A stretch of DNA of 64,000 nt from Pseudomonadota bacterium (GCA_023433305.1 JAEZCZ010000120.1:15410-79409); one strand, 5' to 3'; positions 38,362 to 48,196 are shown, counted from the stretch's first letter. The notes: a model not told the origin generated them from the letters alone. A program made the numbers and translations.

Positions 38362-38444
38362 GCCGGGCTTATGGTCGGTTTTTGCCCTGTCGCCAAGCGA
38401 GGCCGGTTTCACGGTTCGGCGATTGCTGTGCTAGGGAAGGGCCG

Positions 38445-39284
38445 ATGTCGCGCTTGCCCCGCCTCCTCGCCATGACCTCCATCGCCCTTCTCGCGGCGTG
38501 CGAACGATCGGAGGATACGGCCGAACCGGACGGTCCGCCGACGACGTCGATCGCGGAAGTCCTCCCGGCCGTGGATCCGCCGCTCGACCGGTCGGCGCTC
38601 CTGACGACCGTGGCGCAGGCGGCGAGCGATTTCGCGACGGGGCGCGATGCAACTGCGCGTCAACGCAACCTCGATGGGCGGCTGTTCGAAGTCGGCCTGA
38701 GGTTCGGCTGCTCGGGCGAGGCGATTCCCACCCGCAGCTGGAGCTTCGACGAGGCGAACCGCGTGCTGCGGGTACGCGTCGAGCACGAGCTGACCATCGA
38801 TGCACCCGAGATCCAGGAATTGGGGCTGGAGGGGTTCGAGGCGATCGAAGGGTTCTGGATCCAGCGCCCCTGGCTCCTGGAAGCGGCCTGCCCTGCCGCC
38901 GAGCCGACGCCGGTTTCGACCGAGGTGGCTTCCTCGGCCGAGGAAGTCGATGACGCGGCCCCGGCGGAGGAATCGGAACGGGCTCCCGCGCCGCCCCGCG
39001 TCGGTATCGCCCATTTCTATACCGCCGACGATTCCCGCACGCTGCGGCGCGACAGTCGCGCGTTTCAGGCGACCCGAAAGCTCGCCGCCGGTGTCGAGCC
39101 GAGCCGCGAGGGATACAACCTGGTGCTTTCCGGCAGGCTTTCGCGCATGCCCGATGGGCGCGTCATCGCATGTTCCGGCCGCGATCCGAATCAACCGCCG
39201 ACATGCGTCGTGTCGGTCACTTTCGATCGGGTGGCGCTGCGCCGTCCGGACGGCGAACTCGTGGCCGAGTGGTCGAGTGGCTGA
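38445..39284 (+). CDS. Lipoprotein of unknown function
   Basis: A 279-residue protein with a clear lipoprotein signal (MTSIALLAAC). Two soluble parts are joined by an acidic, Pro/Ala/Glu-rich linker near residues 150-185. The first part contains RFGCSGEA and RSWSFDEANRVLRVRVEHEL; the second contains YNLVLSGRLSRMPDGRVIAC. I do not recognise a family. Two cysteines in the second part may form a disulfide. It stands alone, divergent from the anion permease. Confidence 0.75.
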   Translation: MSRLPRLLAMTSIALLAACERSEDTAEPDGPPTTSIAEVLPAVDPPLDRSALLTTVAQAASDFATGRDATARQRNLDGRLFEVGLRFGCSGEAIPTRSWSFDEANRVLRVRVEHELTIDAPEIQELGLEGFEAIEGFWIQRPWLLEAACPAAEPTPVSTEVASSAEEVDDAAPAEESERAPAPPRVGIAHFYTADDSRTLRRDSRAFQATRKLAAGVEPSREGYNLVLSGRLSRMPDGRVIACSGRDPNQPPTCVVSVTFDRVALRRPDGELVAEWSSG

Positions 39285-39388
39285 GCTGGAACCGGCGCGG
39301 GATTCTCTGCGTTTTTGAGCCGCTCGAATCCGGCCATCAACTTGGCTGATTTCGTAGAATGTCTACTCTGAAGCAAAGTAGCTGATCT

Positions 39389-39706
39389 ATGAAGTCTAAG
39401 TTCCTCAATCTCTCATGCGCCCAATGTGGCAGCAATCGTTTCAAGTTTCCCAAGTCTGCCACCGAACTCGTGAAGTGCGGCGATTGCGGCCATCCGGTCG
39501 CATCGCTGGGCGAGATCGAGGAGAAAGTCGCGAAGGGGGAGGAAGCCGCTGAAACGCGCGACCAGCGCCACTTGCGCCATGCCAAGGAGGTGGCGGAAAG
39601 CCACGTGCAGCTGCGCAAGAGCGTCGCCGAAACCGCTCGGCTGATCGTAGCTTCCGATGAGATGATTAAGCGCCACCGCAAGGAAAACAAAGACGGCGGC
39701 GACTGA
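39389..39706 (+). CDS. Zinc-ribbon and coiled-coil protein, function unknown
   Basis: A 105-residue cytoplasmic protein. The N-terminus has two Cys pairs (SCAQCGS and KCGDCGH) in a treble-clef or zinc-ribbon arrangement. The rest is highly charged and helical (EIEEKVAKGEEAAETRDQRH onward). Codon use and local base composition look somewhat less GC-rich than the neighbours. I see no good ribosome-binding site. It could be a small DNA- or RNA-associated protein; the family is not recognised. Confidence 0.65.
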   Translation: MKSKFLNLSCAQCGSNRFKFPKSATELVKCGDCGHPVASLGEIEEKVAKGEEAAETRDQRHLRHAKEVAESHVQLRKSVAETARLIVASDEMIKRHRKENKDGGD

Positions 39707-39811
39707 TAGGGACTGCCGCGCCCAATCGAATCTTGCGTTTTCCTCACCTTCGGTCATCCTGACGACGGGATCGCCTTGGACTTCCGGACGGGAGCAACCG
39801 AGGAGAGGAAC

Positions 39812-41842
39812 ATGGATGCCATCGGCAGCGGTGCGAGAGTCATCGCGCTGGTCGGACCCGCCGGCGCCGGCAAGACCAGCGTAGCCGAAGCCTTGCTGCA
39901 CGCCGCCGGAGCGATTCCGCGCCTGGGTTCGGTGGACGCCGGGACTTCACAAGGCGATGCCAGCCCCGAAGCGCGTGCCCGCGGCAGTTCCACCGAAATC
40001 AATTTTACGCGCTATTCGTGGGCCGGAGACGATTACGTCATCCTTGATTGTCCCGGTGCCGTAGGCTTCGCCGCCGATGCCGACGCGGCGACCGAGATCG
40101 CCGACCTCGCTGTCGTGGTGATCACTCCGGAAGCCGAGCGCGCGGCGCTGGCGGAACCGGTATTGCGAGAGCTCGAAGCCCGCGGCGTCCCGCACCTCGT
40201 GTTCATCAACAAGATCGACAAGGCACGCGGCTCGATCGACGACCTTCTCGAGGCCTTGCAGCCCCTCAGCGTGGCTGCCGTGGTCGATCGACAAATCCCG
40301 ATCAACGAGGGCGAACAGGCTGTCGGCTTCATCGATCTCGCGCTCGACCGCGCCTTCAAGTTCCGTGCCGGCCAGCCTTCCGAGCAGGTGCCAATTCCCG
40401 AAGAGCTTCGCGAAGAGGAGCACGCGGCGCGCTTTCACATGCTCGAACAGCTTGCCGATCACGACGACTACCTGCTCGAGCAACTTCTGAACGAGGAAGA
40501 GCCGGAGCTGGACACCGTATGCGGCGACTTGAAGCGCGAGACCGCGGAGGGGCTCGTGGTTCCAGTGATGCTCGGATCGGCAATCAACGGCTACGGCGTG
40601 CGGCGCCTGCTCAAGGCCTTGCGGCACGACGCGCCTGCGCCCTCCGCCACCGCGGAACGCCTCGGTATCGAAGGTCCCGCCCTGGAAGTCTTCAAGGTCG
40701 CGAACGACACCGCCGTTGGCCGGTTGGCGTTGGGCCGTGTGTTCGGCGCGCCGCTTTCGGAAGGCGCCGACCTCACCGAGTCCGACGGCAGCACCCATCG
40801 GGCCGGAGCACTGTTTGCGCTCCAGGGCGGCACCACGATCCGGCTCAAGCAGGTGAATCCCGGCGACGTCGTCGGTATCGCCAAGGCGGACGAGGTCCGT
40901 GCCGGCGATCGGCTCGGCATCGGGGGAGCGAAACCATCGCCGCGCGAGCCGGGTGCGAGACGGATCGCGAATTCGGCGCTGTCGATTTCGGTCAAGGATC
41001 ACAAGGACGAGGTTCGGCTCTCGACCGCCCTCAACAAGCTGACCGAGGAAGACAGCGGCCTGTCCTGGGAAACGACCGACGGCACCCACGAGACGCTGCT
41101 GCGCGGCATCAATGAGGAGCACCTTTCGCTCGCGCTCGAACGGCTGAAGCGGCGCTACGGCCTCGAGGTGAACGCACAACCGCCTTCGGTCGCCGTCCGG
41201 GAATCGATCCGCAAGACGGTCACCCAACGCGGCCGCCACAAGAAGCAGTCGGGCGGCCACGGCCAGTACGGCGACGTCGTGATCGAAGTGAAGCCCTTGC
41301 CGCGCGGGACCGGCTTCGAGTTCGTCGACAAGATCACCGGCGGGGTGATTCCCCGGCAGTACATTCCGGCCGTCGAGGCCGGCATCCGCGACGCCATGCA
41401 GAAGGGCCCGCTCGGATGCCAGGTTGTCGACGTGATGGTCACGTTGCTCGATGGGTCGTTCCACAGCGTCGACAGCTCGGAGCTGGCCTTTCGCACGGCG
41501 GGGCGGATCGCGATGGGCGAGGCGCTGGCGGCAGCCCAGCCCTACCTGCTCGAACCGATCGCGCACGTCACGATACAATGCCCGGGAACGGCGACCTCGC
41601 GGATCACGTCCGCTTTGCCGAGCCGCCGCGCGCGCGTGCTCGGGATGGCGCCGCGCGAAGGCTGGTCGCGCTGGGACACGGTCGAGGCGCAAGTCCCCGA
41701 GGCGGAGATGGGCGGTTTCCAGGCGGACGTGCGCTCACTGAGCCAGGGCATGGCCACCTTCGAGGCGCATTTCGACCACCTCGCGGAAGTGAGCGGGAAA
41801 GCAGCCGAGAGCATCGCGCAACGCGCTGCCGAGCTCGCCTGA
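39812..41842 (+). CDS. EF-G-like translational GTPase (second elongation factor G)
   Basis: A 676-residue GTPase with the EF-G domain order. G motifs are GPAGAGKTS (P-loop), DCPG and NKID. The effector region reads RARGSSTEINF instead of the RGITI form of canonical EF-G. Domain IV contains QSGGHGQYGDVVIEVKPLP, and domain V ends LSQGMATFEAHFDHL. These features fit the EF-G-like/FusA2 paralogues found beside a standard fusA in many bacteria, so a specialised role is likelier than the main translocase. Strong GGAG-type ribosome site before ATG 39812. Confidence 0.86.
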   Translation: MDAIGSGARVIALVGPAGAGKTSVAEALLHAAGAIPRLGSVDAGTSQGDASPEARARGSSTEINFTRYSWAGDDYVILDCPGAVGFAADADAATEIADLAVVVITPEAERAALAEPVLRELEARGVPHLVFINKIDKARGSIDDLLEALQPLSVAAVVDRQIPINEGEQAVGFIDLALDRAFKFRAGQPSEQVPIPEELREEEHAARFHMLEQLADHDDYLLEQLLNEEEPELDTVCGDLKRETAEGLVVPVMLGSAINGYGVRRLLKALRHDAPAPSATAERLGIEGPALEVFKVANDTAVGRLALGRVFGAPLSEGADLTESDGSTHRAGALFALQGGTTIRLKQVNPGDVVGIAKADEVRAGDRLGIGGAKPSPREPGARRIANSALSISVKDHKDEVRLSTALNKLTEEDSGLSWETTDGTHETLLRGINEEHLSLALERLKRRYGLEVNAQPPSVAVRESIRKTVTQRGRHKKQSGGHGQYGDVVIEVKPLPRGTGFEFVDKITGGVIPRQYIPAVEAGIRDAMQKGPLGCQVVDVMVTLLDGSFHSVDSSELAFRTAGRIAMGEALAAAQPYLLEPIAHVTIQCPGTATSRITSALPSRRARVLGMAPREGWSRWDTVEAQVPEAEMGGFQADVRSLSQGMATFEAHFDHLAEVSGKAAESIAQRAAELA

Positions 41843-41864
41843 ACGAATTGGGGGGGCGGCGCCG

Positions 41865-42278
41865 TTAGCCCTGGGTCGCTGCAGGCGCGGCGAGCGGGAA
41901 GAATGGGATGGCCACGTCGAAGGTCTGGCCGCTGCCGTCGACGAACGTATAGTGCCCTTCCATCGAGCCCATGTTTGTCATGAGTTCGCATCCCGAGACG
42001 TAGTCATGCGTGGCGCCGGGGGCGAGGACCGGCGTTTCGCCGACCACGCCCTCGCCATCGACCATGCTCACCATCCCGCGGGAATCGGTAATGCGCCAAT
42101 GGCGGGTGAGTAACTGGATCGTGTCGTCGCGGCGGTTCTCGATGCGAATGTGATAGACCCAGAACCAGCGCTTGGCCTCGGTGCGGGACTGGTCGGGCAT
42201 GAAGTTGACCGCGACGCGCACGGTCACGCCCGCGGTCATCGCTGCGTGCTGGAACAGGCTCGAGAGAACATCCTGCAT
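41865..42278 (-). CDS. apaG: Co2+/Mg2+ efflux protein ApaG
   Basis: A 137-residue beta-sandwich (DUF525) protein. Conserved stretches are WFWVYHIRIENRRDDTIQLL, TRHWRITDSRG, GEGVVGETPVLAPGATHDYV and MEGHYTFVDGSG. The name comes from magnesium/cobalt phenotypes in enterobacteria; the molecular function remains unclear. Start at ATG 42278 (MQDVLSSLF); an internal ATG at 42239 is also possible. It converges on the EF-G-like gene with 22 bp between the stops. Confidence 0.9.
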   Translation of the reverse strand: MQDVLSSLFQHAAMTAGVTVRVAVNFMPDQSRTEAKRWFWVYHIRIENRRDDTIQLLTRHWRITDSRGMVSMVDGEGVVGETPVLAPGATHDYVSGCELMTNMGSMEGHYTFVDGSGQTFDVAIPFFPLAAPAATQG

Positions 42279-42342
42279 AGGCAGGAACCTAGCCGCTTTG
42301 CCGCGCGGGTTCAAAGGCGATGCGGCGAGTTGTGGACGGCTT

Positions 42343-43551
42343 TCAGAGCCCCGCGCGAGAAAGCGCCTGGTCGAGATCCGCGATCAGGTCCTCGGGGTCC
42401 TCGAGCCCGATGTTGAACCGCAGCATGCCCTCGCCCACTCCCATCTCGTCACGCGCCTCGGCCCCCATGTTGGCGTGCGTCGAGCTGGCCGGGTGCGTGG
42501 CAAGCGACTTGGCGTCGCCGATGTTGTTCGAGATATCGATCAACTCCAAAGCATCGAGCACTGCGTGCGCCTGAGCGCGGCCACCGTCGAGGATGAGGCT
42601 GAAGATCGGTCCGCAGGCGTCCATCTGGCGCGTCGCCAGGTCGTGCTGCGGGAAGCTTTCGAGGCCGGGATGAAGCATCTGCGGGACACGGCTCTCGACG
42701 AAACGCCCGACTTTCATGGCGTTTTCGCTCTGTCGGTGTGCGCGCAGACTCAACGTCTCGAGCCCCTTGAGCACGACCCAGGCGTTGAACGGCGAGAGGT
42801 TCGGGCCGGTATTGCGCTGGAACGGCAGCAGCACGTTGTCGATCCAGTCGCGGCTGGCACAGACCGCACCGGCAAGCACCCTGCCCTGTCCGTCCATCAA
42901 CTTCGTCGCGGAATAGGCGACGACGTCCGCGCCGAATTCGAGCGGCCGCTGCAGCGCGGCCGTGGCGAACGCGTTGTCCACCACGCTGGTGATACCGTGC
43001 GATTTGGCCAGCCCGCACACGAAAGCCATGTCGACGATGTCCATCGTCGGGTTGGCGGGGGTCTCGAAGAAGAACACCTTGGTGTTGGGCCGAATTGCCG
43101 CTTCCCATGCCGCGTTGTCGCGCGCGTCGATCACGGTCGTCTCGACGCCGAATTTAGGCAGCAGGGTATCGACCAACCACCGACACGAGCCGAACGCCGC
43201 GCGGCCGGCAACGACATGGTCTCCGGTCTTGACCTGGCAGAGCAGCGCGGTCGTCATCGCCGCCATCCCGCTCGCCTGGACACGGCAGGCTTCGGCGCCT
43301 TCGATAGCGGCGATGCGTTCCTCGAGCATCGCCACGGTGGGGTTCTGCAGGCGGGAGTAGGTCATCCCCACTTCCTCGCCGGCGAAGCGCGCCGCGACAC
43401 TTGCGGCGTTTTCGTATGTGTACCCCGACGTCAGGAACAGCGCTTCGCTCGTCTCGCCGTGCTCGGAGCGCCAGGTGCCGGCGCGGACCGCGCGCGTTTG
43501 GGGGCGCCACTTGGACGTGGTGGAGCGATCGGTTCCGGTGGTCTTCTTCAT
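42343..43551 (-). CDS. metZ: O-succinylhomoserine sulfhydrylase
   Basis: A Cys/Met-metabolism PLP enzyme of 402 residues that makes homocysteine from O-succinylhomoserine and sulfide. The PLP lysine is in AYSATKLMDGQGRVLAGAV. Other motifs are FLTSGYTYENAASVAARF and TYSRLQNPTVAMLEERIAA. The C-terminus has HPASSTHANMG. The sequence fits MetZ better than cystathionine gamma-synthase because of the overall motif set, but the donor substrate is inferred. No SAM riboswitch pattern is evident in the 90 bp upstream. Confidence 0.88.
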   Translation of the reverse strand: MKKTTGTDRSTTSKWRPQTRAVRAGTWRSEHGETSEALFLTSGYTYENAASVAARFAGEEVGMTYSRLQNPTVAMLEERIAAIEGAEACRVQASGMAAMTTALLCQVKTGDHVVAGRAAFGSCRWLVDTLLPKFGVETTVIDARDNAAWEAAIRPNTKVFFFETPANPTMDIVDMAFVCGLAKSHGITSVVDNAFATAALQRPLEFGADVVAYSATKLMDGQGRVLAGAVCASRDWIDNVLLPFQRNTGPNLSPFNAWVVLKGLETLSLRAHRQSENAMKVGRFVESRVPQMLHPGLESFPQHDLATRQMDACGPIFSLILDGGRAQAHAVLDALELIDISNNIGDAKSLATHPASSTHANMGAEARDEMGVGEGMLRFNIGLEDPEDLIADLDQALSRAGL

Positions 43552-43592
43552 ACCGATGCGCGCTCTAAGGGTGCGGCGCCCGCGCGCGCAAC

Positions 43593-43617
43593 GAAAAAGC
43601 GGGGCGAAGCCCCGCTT
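43593..43617 (-). terminator. Intrinsic terminator for the small membrane-protein gene
   Basis: AAGCGGGGC (43597-43605), GAA, GCCCCGCTT (43609-43617) is a perfect nine-base stem. On the minus strand it is followed by TTTTTCG. It lies 28 bp past the stop of the 70-residue gene and just before metZ, so it should separate the two transcripts. Confidence 0.85.
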
Positions 43618-43644
43618 CCGGAAATTCTCTAGACTTCGCCGTGG

Positions 43645-43857
43645 TTACGGGCTGGCGGGCTCGTCATCGCCATCGTCGACGATCAGGTAAATGCCGATCG
43701 CCACCGCGAGCGCGATCAGCGCCGGCAGCAGGAAGCCGCCCGCGAGTTCCTCGTCGGCCGCCACCGGCGTCGACGCGCGCACCGGAGTTGCCTGCGCGGC
43801 GATCGGAGCGGCAAGAAGCGCCGCGGCGGTCGCCGACGTAATTAGCTTTCTAATCAT
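43645..43857 (-). CDS. Small secreted or membrane protein, sphingomonad type
   Basis: A 70-residue protein. A signal-like N-terminus (MIRKLITSATAAALLAAPIAAQA) is followed by a short linker and a hydrophobic segment (GFLLPALIALAVAIGIYLIV). It ends in an acidic tail, DDGDDEPASP. GAGGGAG precedes the ATG by about 9 bases. I know no function for it. It has its own terminator, so it is a monocistronic gene. Confidence 0.75.
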   Translation of the reverse strand: MIRKLITSATAAALLAAPIAAQATPVRASTPVAADEELAGGFLLPALIALAVAIGIYLIVDDGDDEPASP

Positions 43858-44084
43858 TCGTCATACTCCCTCAACACCCGAAGGCGCCTCCAAGCGGGAC
43901 GAAAACAAACGCCCCCACATCGGGCTTACCGGGGGATATCCCCGCTTGCAATACTGCAATTCACTTAATCTCGGTATTCACGGCATGCGCCGATACTTGT
44001 CTATACAATATTGCATAGGCGACATCCACGCCGCCGTGACGCGCCTCCTTGCGTTCGTCACTTGGCCTCCGTTATCCGGATCCG

Positions 44085-45359
44085 ATGAGCGACGCGCCCG
44101 CACGCCCTCGTGATCCCATTGGCTGGACGGTCGCGTTCACCGCAGCGTTCCTCGCGCTGTGCCTGGTGCGGCTCACGATCCCTTCGACGCCCTACTTCGA
44201 CGAGGTGCACTACGTCCCCGCCGCGAGGGCGCTGCTCGAGCTATCTCGCCTCGCCAATCCCGAACACCCGCCGCTCGGCAAGGAGCTGATCGCGCTCGGG
44301 ATCGCGCTGTTCGGCGACCGTCCGCTCGGTTGGCGGATCGCCTCCGTGCTGGTCGTCACGCTCGGCTTCTTCGCGGCCATGCGCGCGATGTGGTTCGCGT
44401 CGCTGTCGCGCTTCGCGACCGTGGCATTCGGCATCCTTCTCGCGACCTCGTTCGTGCTTTTCGTGCACGCCCGGATCTCCATGCTCGACGGCATCATGGC
44501 GGGCTTCGCGCTGGTCGCCATCTGGATGTGTGCCGGAGCGTTCCGCGAGCATGAGACCGCGCGCCGCCGCTTCGCTCTCGCCGGACTGACGATCGGGTGC
44601 GCGATCGCCACGAAATGGAACGTGGCGCTTCTCGCAGCCTTACCCGGCGCCGCCTTCCTGGCGATCCGCGCCCGCGCCGCGCGCTGGCGGTTCCTAACCG
44701 CCACCCGCGGGCTTCCCGTCGGCGGCATGTCGCTGGTCGAGGCGGGCGTGTGGCTCGGCGTGCTTCCGTTGGCGGTCTATGCCCTGTCGTTCGCGCCATA
44801 CGCCTTTCTCGAGCGCAATCCGGTAACCCCCGCCGGCCTGCTCGCGCTCAACGAGCGCATGCTCGCGCTGCAGCAGCAGGTCGTCACCCCGCACACCTAC
44901 CAGAGCGTGTGGTACGAATGGCTGCTCAACTGGCGTGCGATCTGGTACCTCTACGAGCCGATCGATGGGGCCCAGCGCGGGATCATGGTGATCGGCAACC
45001 CGCTCACCATGCTGCTCGGCTTGCCGGCAATGGCATGGTGCGCCTGGGCCGGGCTGGCTAGGAAACGCGTCGACGCCGCCGCCGTCAGCCTGCTGTTCGC
45101 GCTCAGCCTGTTCCTGTGGATCGTCGCCCCGAAGCCGGTGCAGTTCTATTACCACTACCTGCTGCCGAGCTGCTTCCTGATGGCCGCCTTGGCGCTGGCG
45201 CTCGACGAGTTGTGGCGGCGCGGATGGCGGTGGGGGCCGCTCATCGCGCTGGTCGGAGCGTGCGGGCTCTTCGCCTACTTCTGGCCGATCCTTTCCGCAG
45301 CCCCGCTCGATGGCCCGGACCCGTTCCTGCGCTGGACGTGGATCGACAGCTGGCGCTGA
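44085..45359 (+). CDS. PMT-family (GT39-like) membrane glycosyltransferase
   Basis: A 424-residue membrane protein related to dolichyl-phosphate-mannose--protein mannosyltransferases. The first periplasmic loop carries the catalytic Asp-Glu in TPYFDEVHYVPAARALLEL and the following NPEHPPLGKELIALGI. About ten membrane segments follow. Such enzymes move a sugar from a polyprenyl phosphate carrier to a protein or glycan outside the membrane. It converges, with a one-base gap, on a GT2-GtrA gene that could make and flip that donor. Start at ATG 44085. Confidence 0.85.
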   Translation: MSDAPARPRDPIGWTVAFTAAFLALCLVRLTIPSTPYFDEVHYVPAARALLELSRLANPEHPPLGKELIALGIALFGDRPLGWRIASVLVVTLGFFAAMRAMWFASLSRFATVAFGILLATSFVLFVHARISMLDGIMAGFALVAIWMCAGAFREHETARRRFALAGLTIGCAIATKWNVALLAALPGAAFLAIRARAARWRFLTATRGLPVGGMSLVEAGVWLGVLPLAVYALSFAPYAFLERNPVTPAGLLALNERMLALQQQVVTPHTYQSVWYEWLLNWRAIWYLYEPIDGAQRGIMVIGNPLTMLLGLPAMAWCAWAGLARKRVDAAAVSLLFALSLFLWIVAPKPVQFYYHYLLPSCFLMAALALALDELWRRGWRWGPLIALVGACGLFAYFWPILSAAPLDGPDPFLRWTWIDSWR

Positions 45360-45360
45360 G

Positions 45361-46503
45361 CTAGCCGAAGCGCCCCCAGACGAAGCGGCTCGACAGCGCG
45401 TAGTTCCACACCGATCCGACCAGCACCCCGGCGAGGGCCGCGGCATAGGCGGGCACGCCCGCGCGCACGAGCACCGCGGCCACGCCGACGTTGGTCAAGA
45501 GGCCGACCGAGCAGGTCAGCGCGAACTTGAGCCAGCCGCGCAATAGCGCCGGGGCGCCGCGCAGGCGCTGGTCGGCATAAGTCAGCGCATTGTTGAGCGT
45601 GAAGTTGAAGGTCATCGCCACCAGCGCGGCGAGCGTCTGCCCGACCTCGAAGCCGGTGACGTGATCCGCAAAGCTGCCACCGAACAGCGCCAGGAACGCG
45701 CCGAGCACCGCCATGTGCACGATCACGCCAAGCGCTCCGATCGTCCCGAACAGTGCGAAACGCGTCGGAACGATGCGCCCCAACCACTTGTCGTAGAGTC
45801 CGACCAGGAACTCGAACGCCACGATCCGGTCCAGCTTGCTTTCGCCTTGCGCGCGCGCCGCAAAGCGCAGCGGAAATTCGCGGACTCTCAAGGGGGCATC
45901 GACTGTCGCGAGAATGTCGAGCAAGATCTTGAAGCCGATCCCCGAAAGCTGGTGCGCGTCGCGCCGCACGATCTCGGCGCGCAGCATGAAGAAGCCGCTC
46001 ATCGGATCGCTCAATTCTACCCCGATGACCTTGCGCGCGAGCGTGTTGGCGAGCGCCGAGGCCTTCTCGCGATCGGGCCGGTTCCAGTCGGCAGTGCTGG
46101 CACCCGGCATGAAGCGTGATGCGACCGCGAGGTCGCACTCGTCCGCGCGGATCGCCCCAAGCATGGGCGGCAGCAGCGCCGGATCGTGCTGCAGATCCGC
46201 ATCCATCACCGCCACGACGGGTGCCGCCGTCGCGCACATCCCCTCGATCGCCGCGCTTGCCAGCCCGCGCCGGCCGAACCGCTGGATCACGCGAATGCGC
46301 GGGTCCGCCGCCGCGATGCGCCGCGCTGCGTCGGCGGTGTGATCGGTGCTGTCGTCGTCGACGAAGATCGCCTCCCAGACGATGCCGGAGAGCGCCGTCT
46401 CGATGGCCGCGATCATCGGTGCGACGTTGGCGGCTTCGTTATAGGTCGGGAGGACCACCGCCAGCTCGAGCGGCAGCCTCGCGGCAGACTCAGAGCCGGG
46501 CAA
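45361..46503 (-). CDS. GT2 glycosyltransferase fused to a GtrA domain
   Basis: A 380-residue two-part protein. Residues 1-235 form a DPM1-like family 2 glycosyltransferase with [21 protein letters not shown] and the metal-binding DADLQHDP. Residues 245-380 form four membrane helices of the GtrA family ([31 protein letters not shown]). The pattern suggests synthesis of a polyprenyl-phosphate sugar and movement across the membrane. It begins at TTG 46503, inside the end of leuB (14-bp overlap). The donor sugar is unknown. Confidence 0.88.
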   Translation of the reverse strand: MPGSESAARLPLELAVVLPTYNEAANVAPMIAAIETALSGIVWEAIFVDDDSTDHTADAARRIAAADPRIRVIQRFGRRGLASAAIEGMCATAAPVVAVMDADLQHDPALLPPMLGAIRADECDLAVASRFMPGASTADWNRPDREKASALANTLARKVIGVELSDPMSGFFMLRAEIVRRDAHQLSGIGFKILLDILATVDAPLRVREFPLRFAARAQGESKLDRIVAFEFLVGLYDKWLGRIVPTRFALFGTIGALGVIVHMAVLGAFLALFGGSFADHVTGFEVGQTLAALVAMTFNFTLNNALTYADQRLRGAPALLRGWLKFALTCSVGLLTNVGVAAVLVRAGVPAYAAALAGVLVGSVWNYALSSRFVWGRFG

Positions 46504-47548
46504 CGACCGCCTGTCCGATTTCAGCCGTCCCGCTGGAACCGCCGAGGTCCGCGCCCTTGATGCCGTCCGCGAGCGTGTTCGCCACCGCCGCCTCGACCCG
46601 GGCGGCGTCGGCGTCGCGACCGAAACTGTGGCGCAGCATCATCGCCAGGCTGAGGATCATGGCCATCGGGTTGGCCTTGCCTTGCCCGGCGATGTCGGGC
46701 GCGCTGCCATGGATCGGCTCGTAGAGGCCCTTCGTGCCGAACTCGGTGCGCTCCTCGCCGAGCGAAGCGCTGGCGAGCAGCCCGATCGAGCCCACGCACA
46801 TGCTCGCCTGGTCGGAGAGGATGTCGCCGAACAGGTTGCCCGTCACCACGACGTCGAACTGCCCGGGGTTGCGCACCAGCTGCATGGCCGCGTTGTCGAC
46901 GTACATGTGGCTTAGCTCGACGTCCGGGTATTCGGCCGAGACCTCGATCACCACGTCGCGCCACAATTGGCTGGTCTCGAGCACGTTGGCCTTGTCCACG
47001 CTGCACAGTCGCCTCTGGCGGCCTTGCGCCGCGCGGAAGCCGACATGCGCGATGCGGCGCACCTCGTCCTCGGCGTAGGACATCAGATCGAAACCCTGGC
47101 GCCGCCCGTCATTGAGCGTGCGGATCGCCTTCTCGCCGAAATAGACGTCTCCGTTGAGCTCGCGCACGATCAAGAGGTCGATGCTGCGCGCCACTTCGGG
47201 ACGCAGCGCGGACAAGTCTTCCAGGCCAGGAAACATCGTGGCGGGGCGGAGGTTGGCGAACAGGCCGAGCGCCTGGCGCAGCCCGAGGATCGCCTGCTCC
47301 GGGCGCAAATCGCGCTCGAGATTGTCGCACGCGGGATCGCCGACCGCCCCGAACAGCACCGCGTCCGCCGCCTTGGCCATCTCGAGCGTCTCGGGCGGCA
47401 GCGGGTGGCCGTGGCGGCGATAGCCGATGCCGCCCACGTCGCCTTCCCACACCGTCAGCCCCGGCAAGTCGAGCGCGGCGAGCACGCGGCGCGCTTCGGC
47501 CATGATCTCGGGTCCGATACCGTCTCCGGCAAGGCAAGCGATCTTCAT
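46490..47548 (-). CDS. leuB: 3-isopropylmalate dehydrogenase
   Basis: The NAD-dependent decarboxylating enzyme of leucine synthesis, 352 residues. Motifs are [35 protein letters not shown], and the metal-binding helix [20 protein letters not shown] followed by [15 protein letters not shown]. The nucleotide site is [20 protein letters not shown]. It lies 8 bp downstream of recO on the same strand. Confidence 0.95.
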   Translation of the reverse strand: MKIACLAGDGIGPEIMAEARRVLAALDLPGLTVWEGDVGGIGYRRHGHPLPPETLEMAKAADAVLFGAVGDPACDNLERDLRPEQAILGLRQALGLFANLRPATMFPGLEDLSALRPEVARSIDLLIVRELNGDVYFGEKAIRTLNDGRRQGFDLMSYAEDEVRRIAHVGFRAAQGRQRRLCSVDKANVLETSQLWRDVVIEVSAEYPDVELSHMYVDNAAMQLVRNPGQFDVVVTGNLFGDILSDQASMCVGSIGLLASASLGEERTEFGTKGLYEPIHGSAPDIAGQGKANPMAMILSLAMMLRHSFGRDADAARVEAAVANTLADGIKGADLGGSSGTAEIGQAVVARL

Positions 47549-47556
47549 CTCAGCGT

Positions 47557-48156
47557 CTATCCAGAAATTTTGGCCAGCAACTCTCTTAGGCGAGCGCGGG
47601 CGGCCATAACATCGCCGCGCCGGTCGGCAAGCAGGTAGTGGTCGAGCGGCCGGGCCAGGCGGTCCATCGCGGCCAGGCTTTCCTCGAAATCGCCCAATGT
47701 CGGCGCATTGCCGCCATAGCCTAGCTCGCGCAGCAGCAGGGTCTCATAGCCGACGAGCGCGCCGATCCACCCCCGTGCGGAAGGGGCATGGCAGACCGCG
47801 GTGAGCAAACCGTCCAACGCCTCGTAGAGCGAAGGATAGGGCTGCCGCTCGGGCAATGCGGTCGCGGTGAGCGCGCAGGCCCAGCCGATGGCCGCGGCGG
47901 CCAGCGGCTCGCCGAGCCATGGGCCGCGGCTTTCGAGCAATTCGAGCTTGGCGAAGGGCAACTGGCTGTCGGAACGCGCGGAGAGCTGCAGCTCGACGCG
48001 GTTTCCCGGGATCACCACCGGCCGGAGAAGCCGTCCTCGACCCCCGGCGACATAGCCGGCCACGACCCCGAACTCACCGGTCAGCATCCGTGCCACCACA
48101 GCCGTCTCGCCATGCGGGCGAGCGGCGATCAGAACGGCAGGGGCGCGAACTTGCAT
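47557..48156 (-). CDS. recO: DNA repair protein RecO
   Basis: Part of the RecFOR recombination-mediator system. The N-terminal OB fold is visible in [20 protein letters not shown] and [13 protein letters not shown]. The helical C-terminal domain includes [16 protein letters not shown]. At 199 residues it is shorter than E. coli RecO (242), and the zinc-binding cysteines seen in some RecO proteins are absent. Start at ATG 48156. Confidence 0.86.
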   Translation of the reverse strand: MQVRAPAVLIAARPHGETAVVARMLTGEFGVVAGYVAGGRGRLLRPVVIPGNRVELQLSARSDSQLPFAKLELLESRGPWLGEPLAAAAIGWACALTATALPERQPYPSLYEALDGLLTAVCHAPSARGWIGALVGYETLLLRELGYGGNAPTLGDFEESLAAMDRLARPLDHYLLADRRGDVMAARARLRELLAKISG

Positions 48157-48196
48157 GGGTACCGGCTCTACAAATCCGCACCCAGGCCGGGGAGGA

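Noticed and set aside
43552..43644. SAM-II type riboswitch upstream of metZ
   Set aside because: The 90-bp region is mostly a terminator of the neighbouring gene and lacks the conserved loop sequences of the riboswitch.
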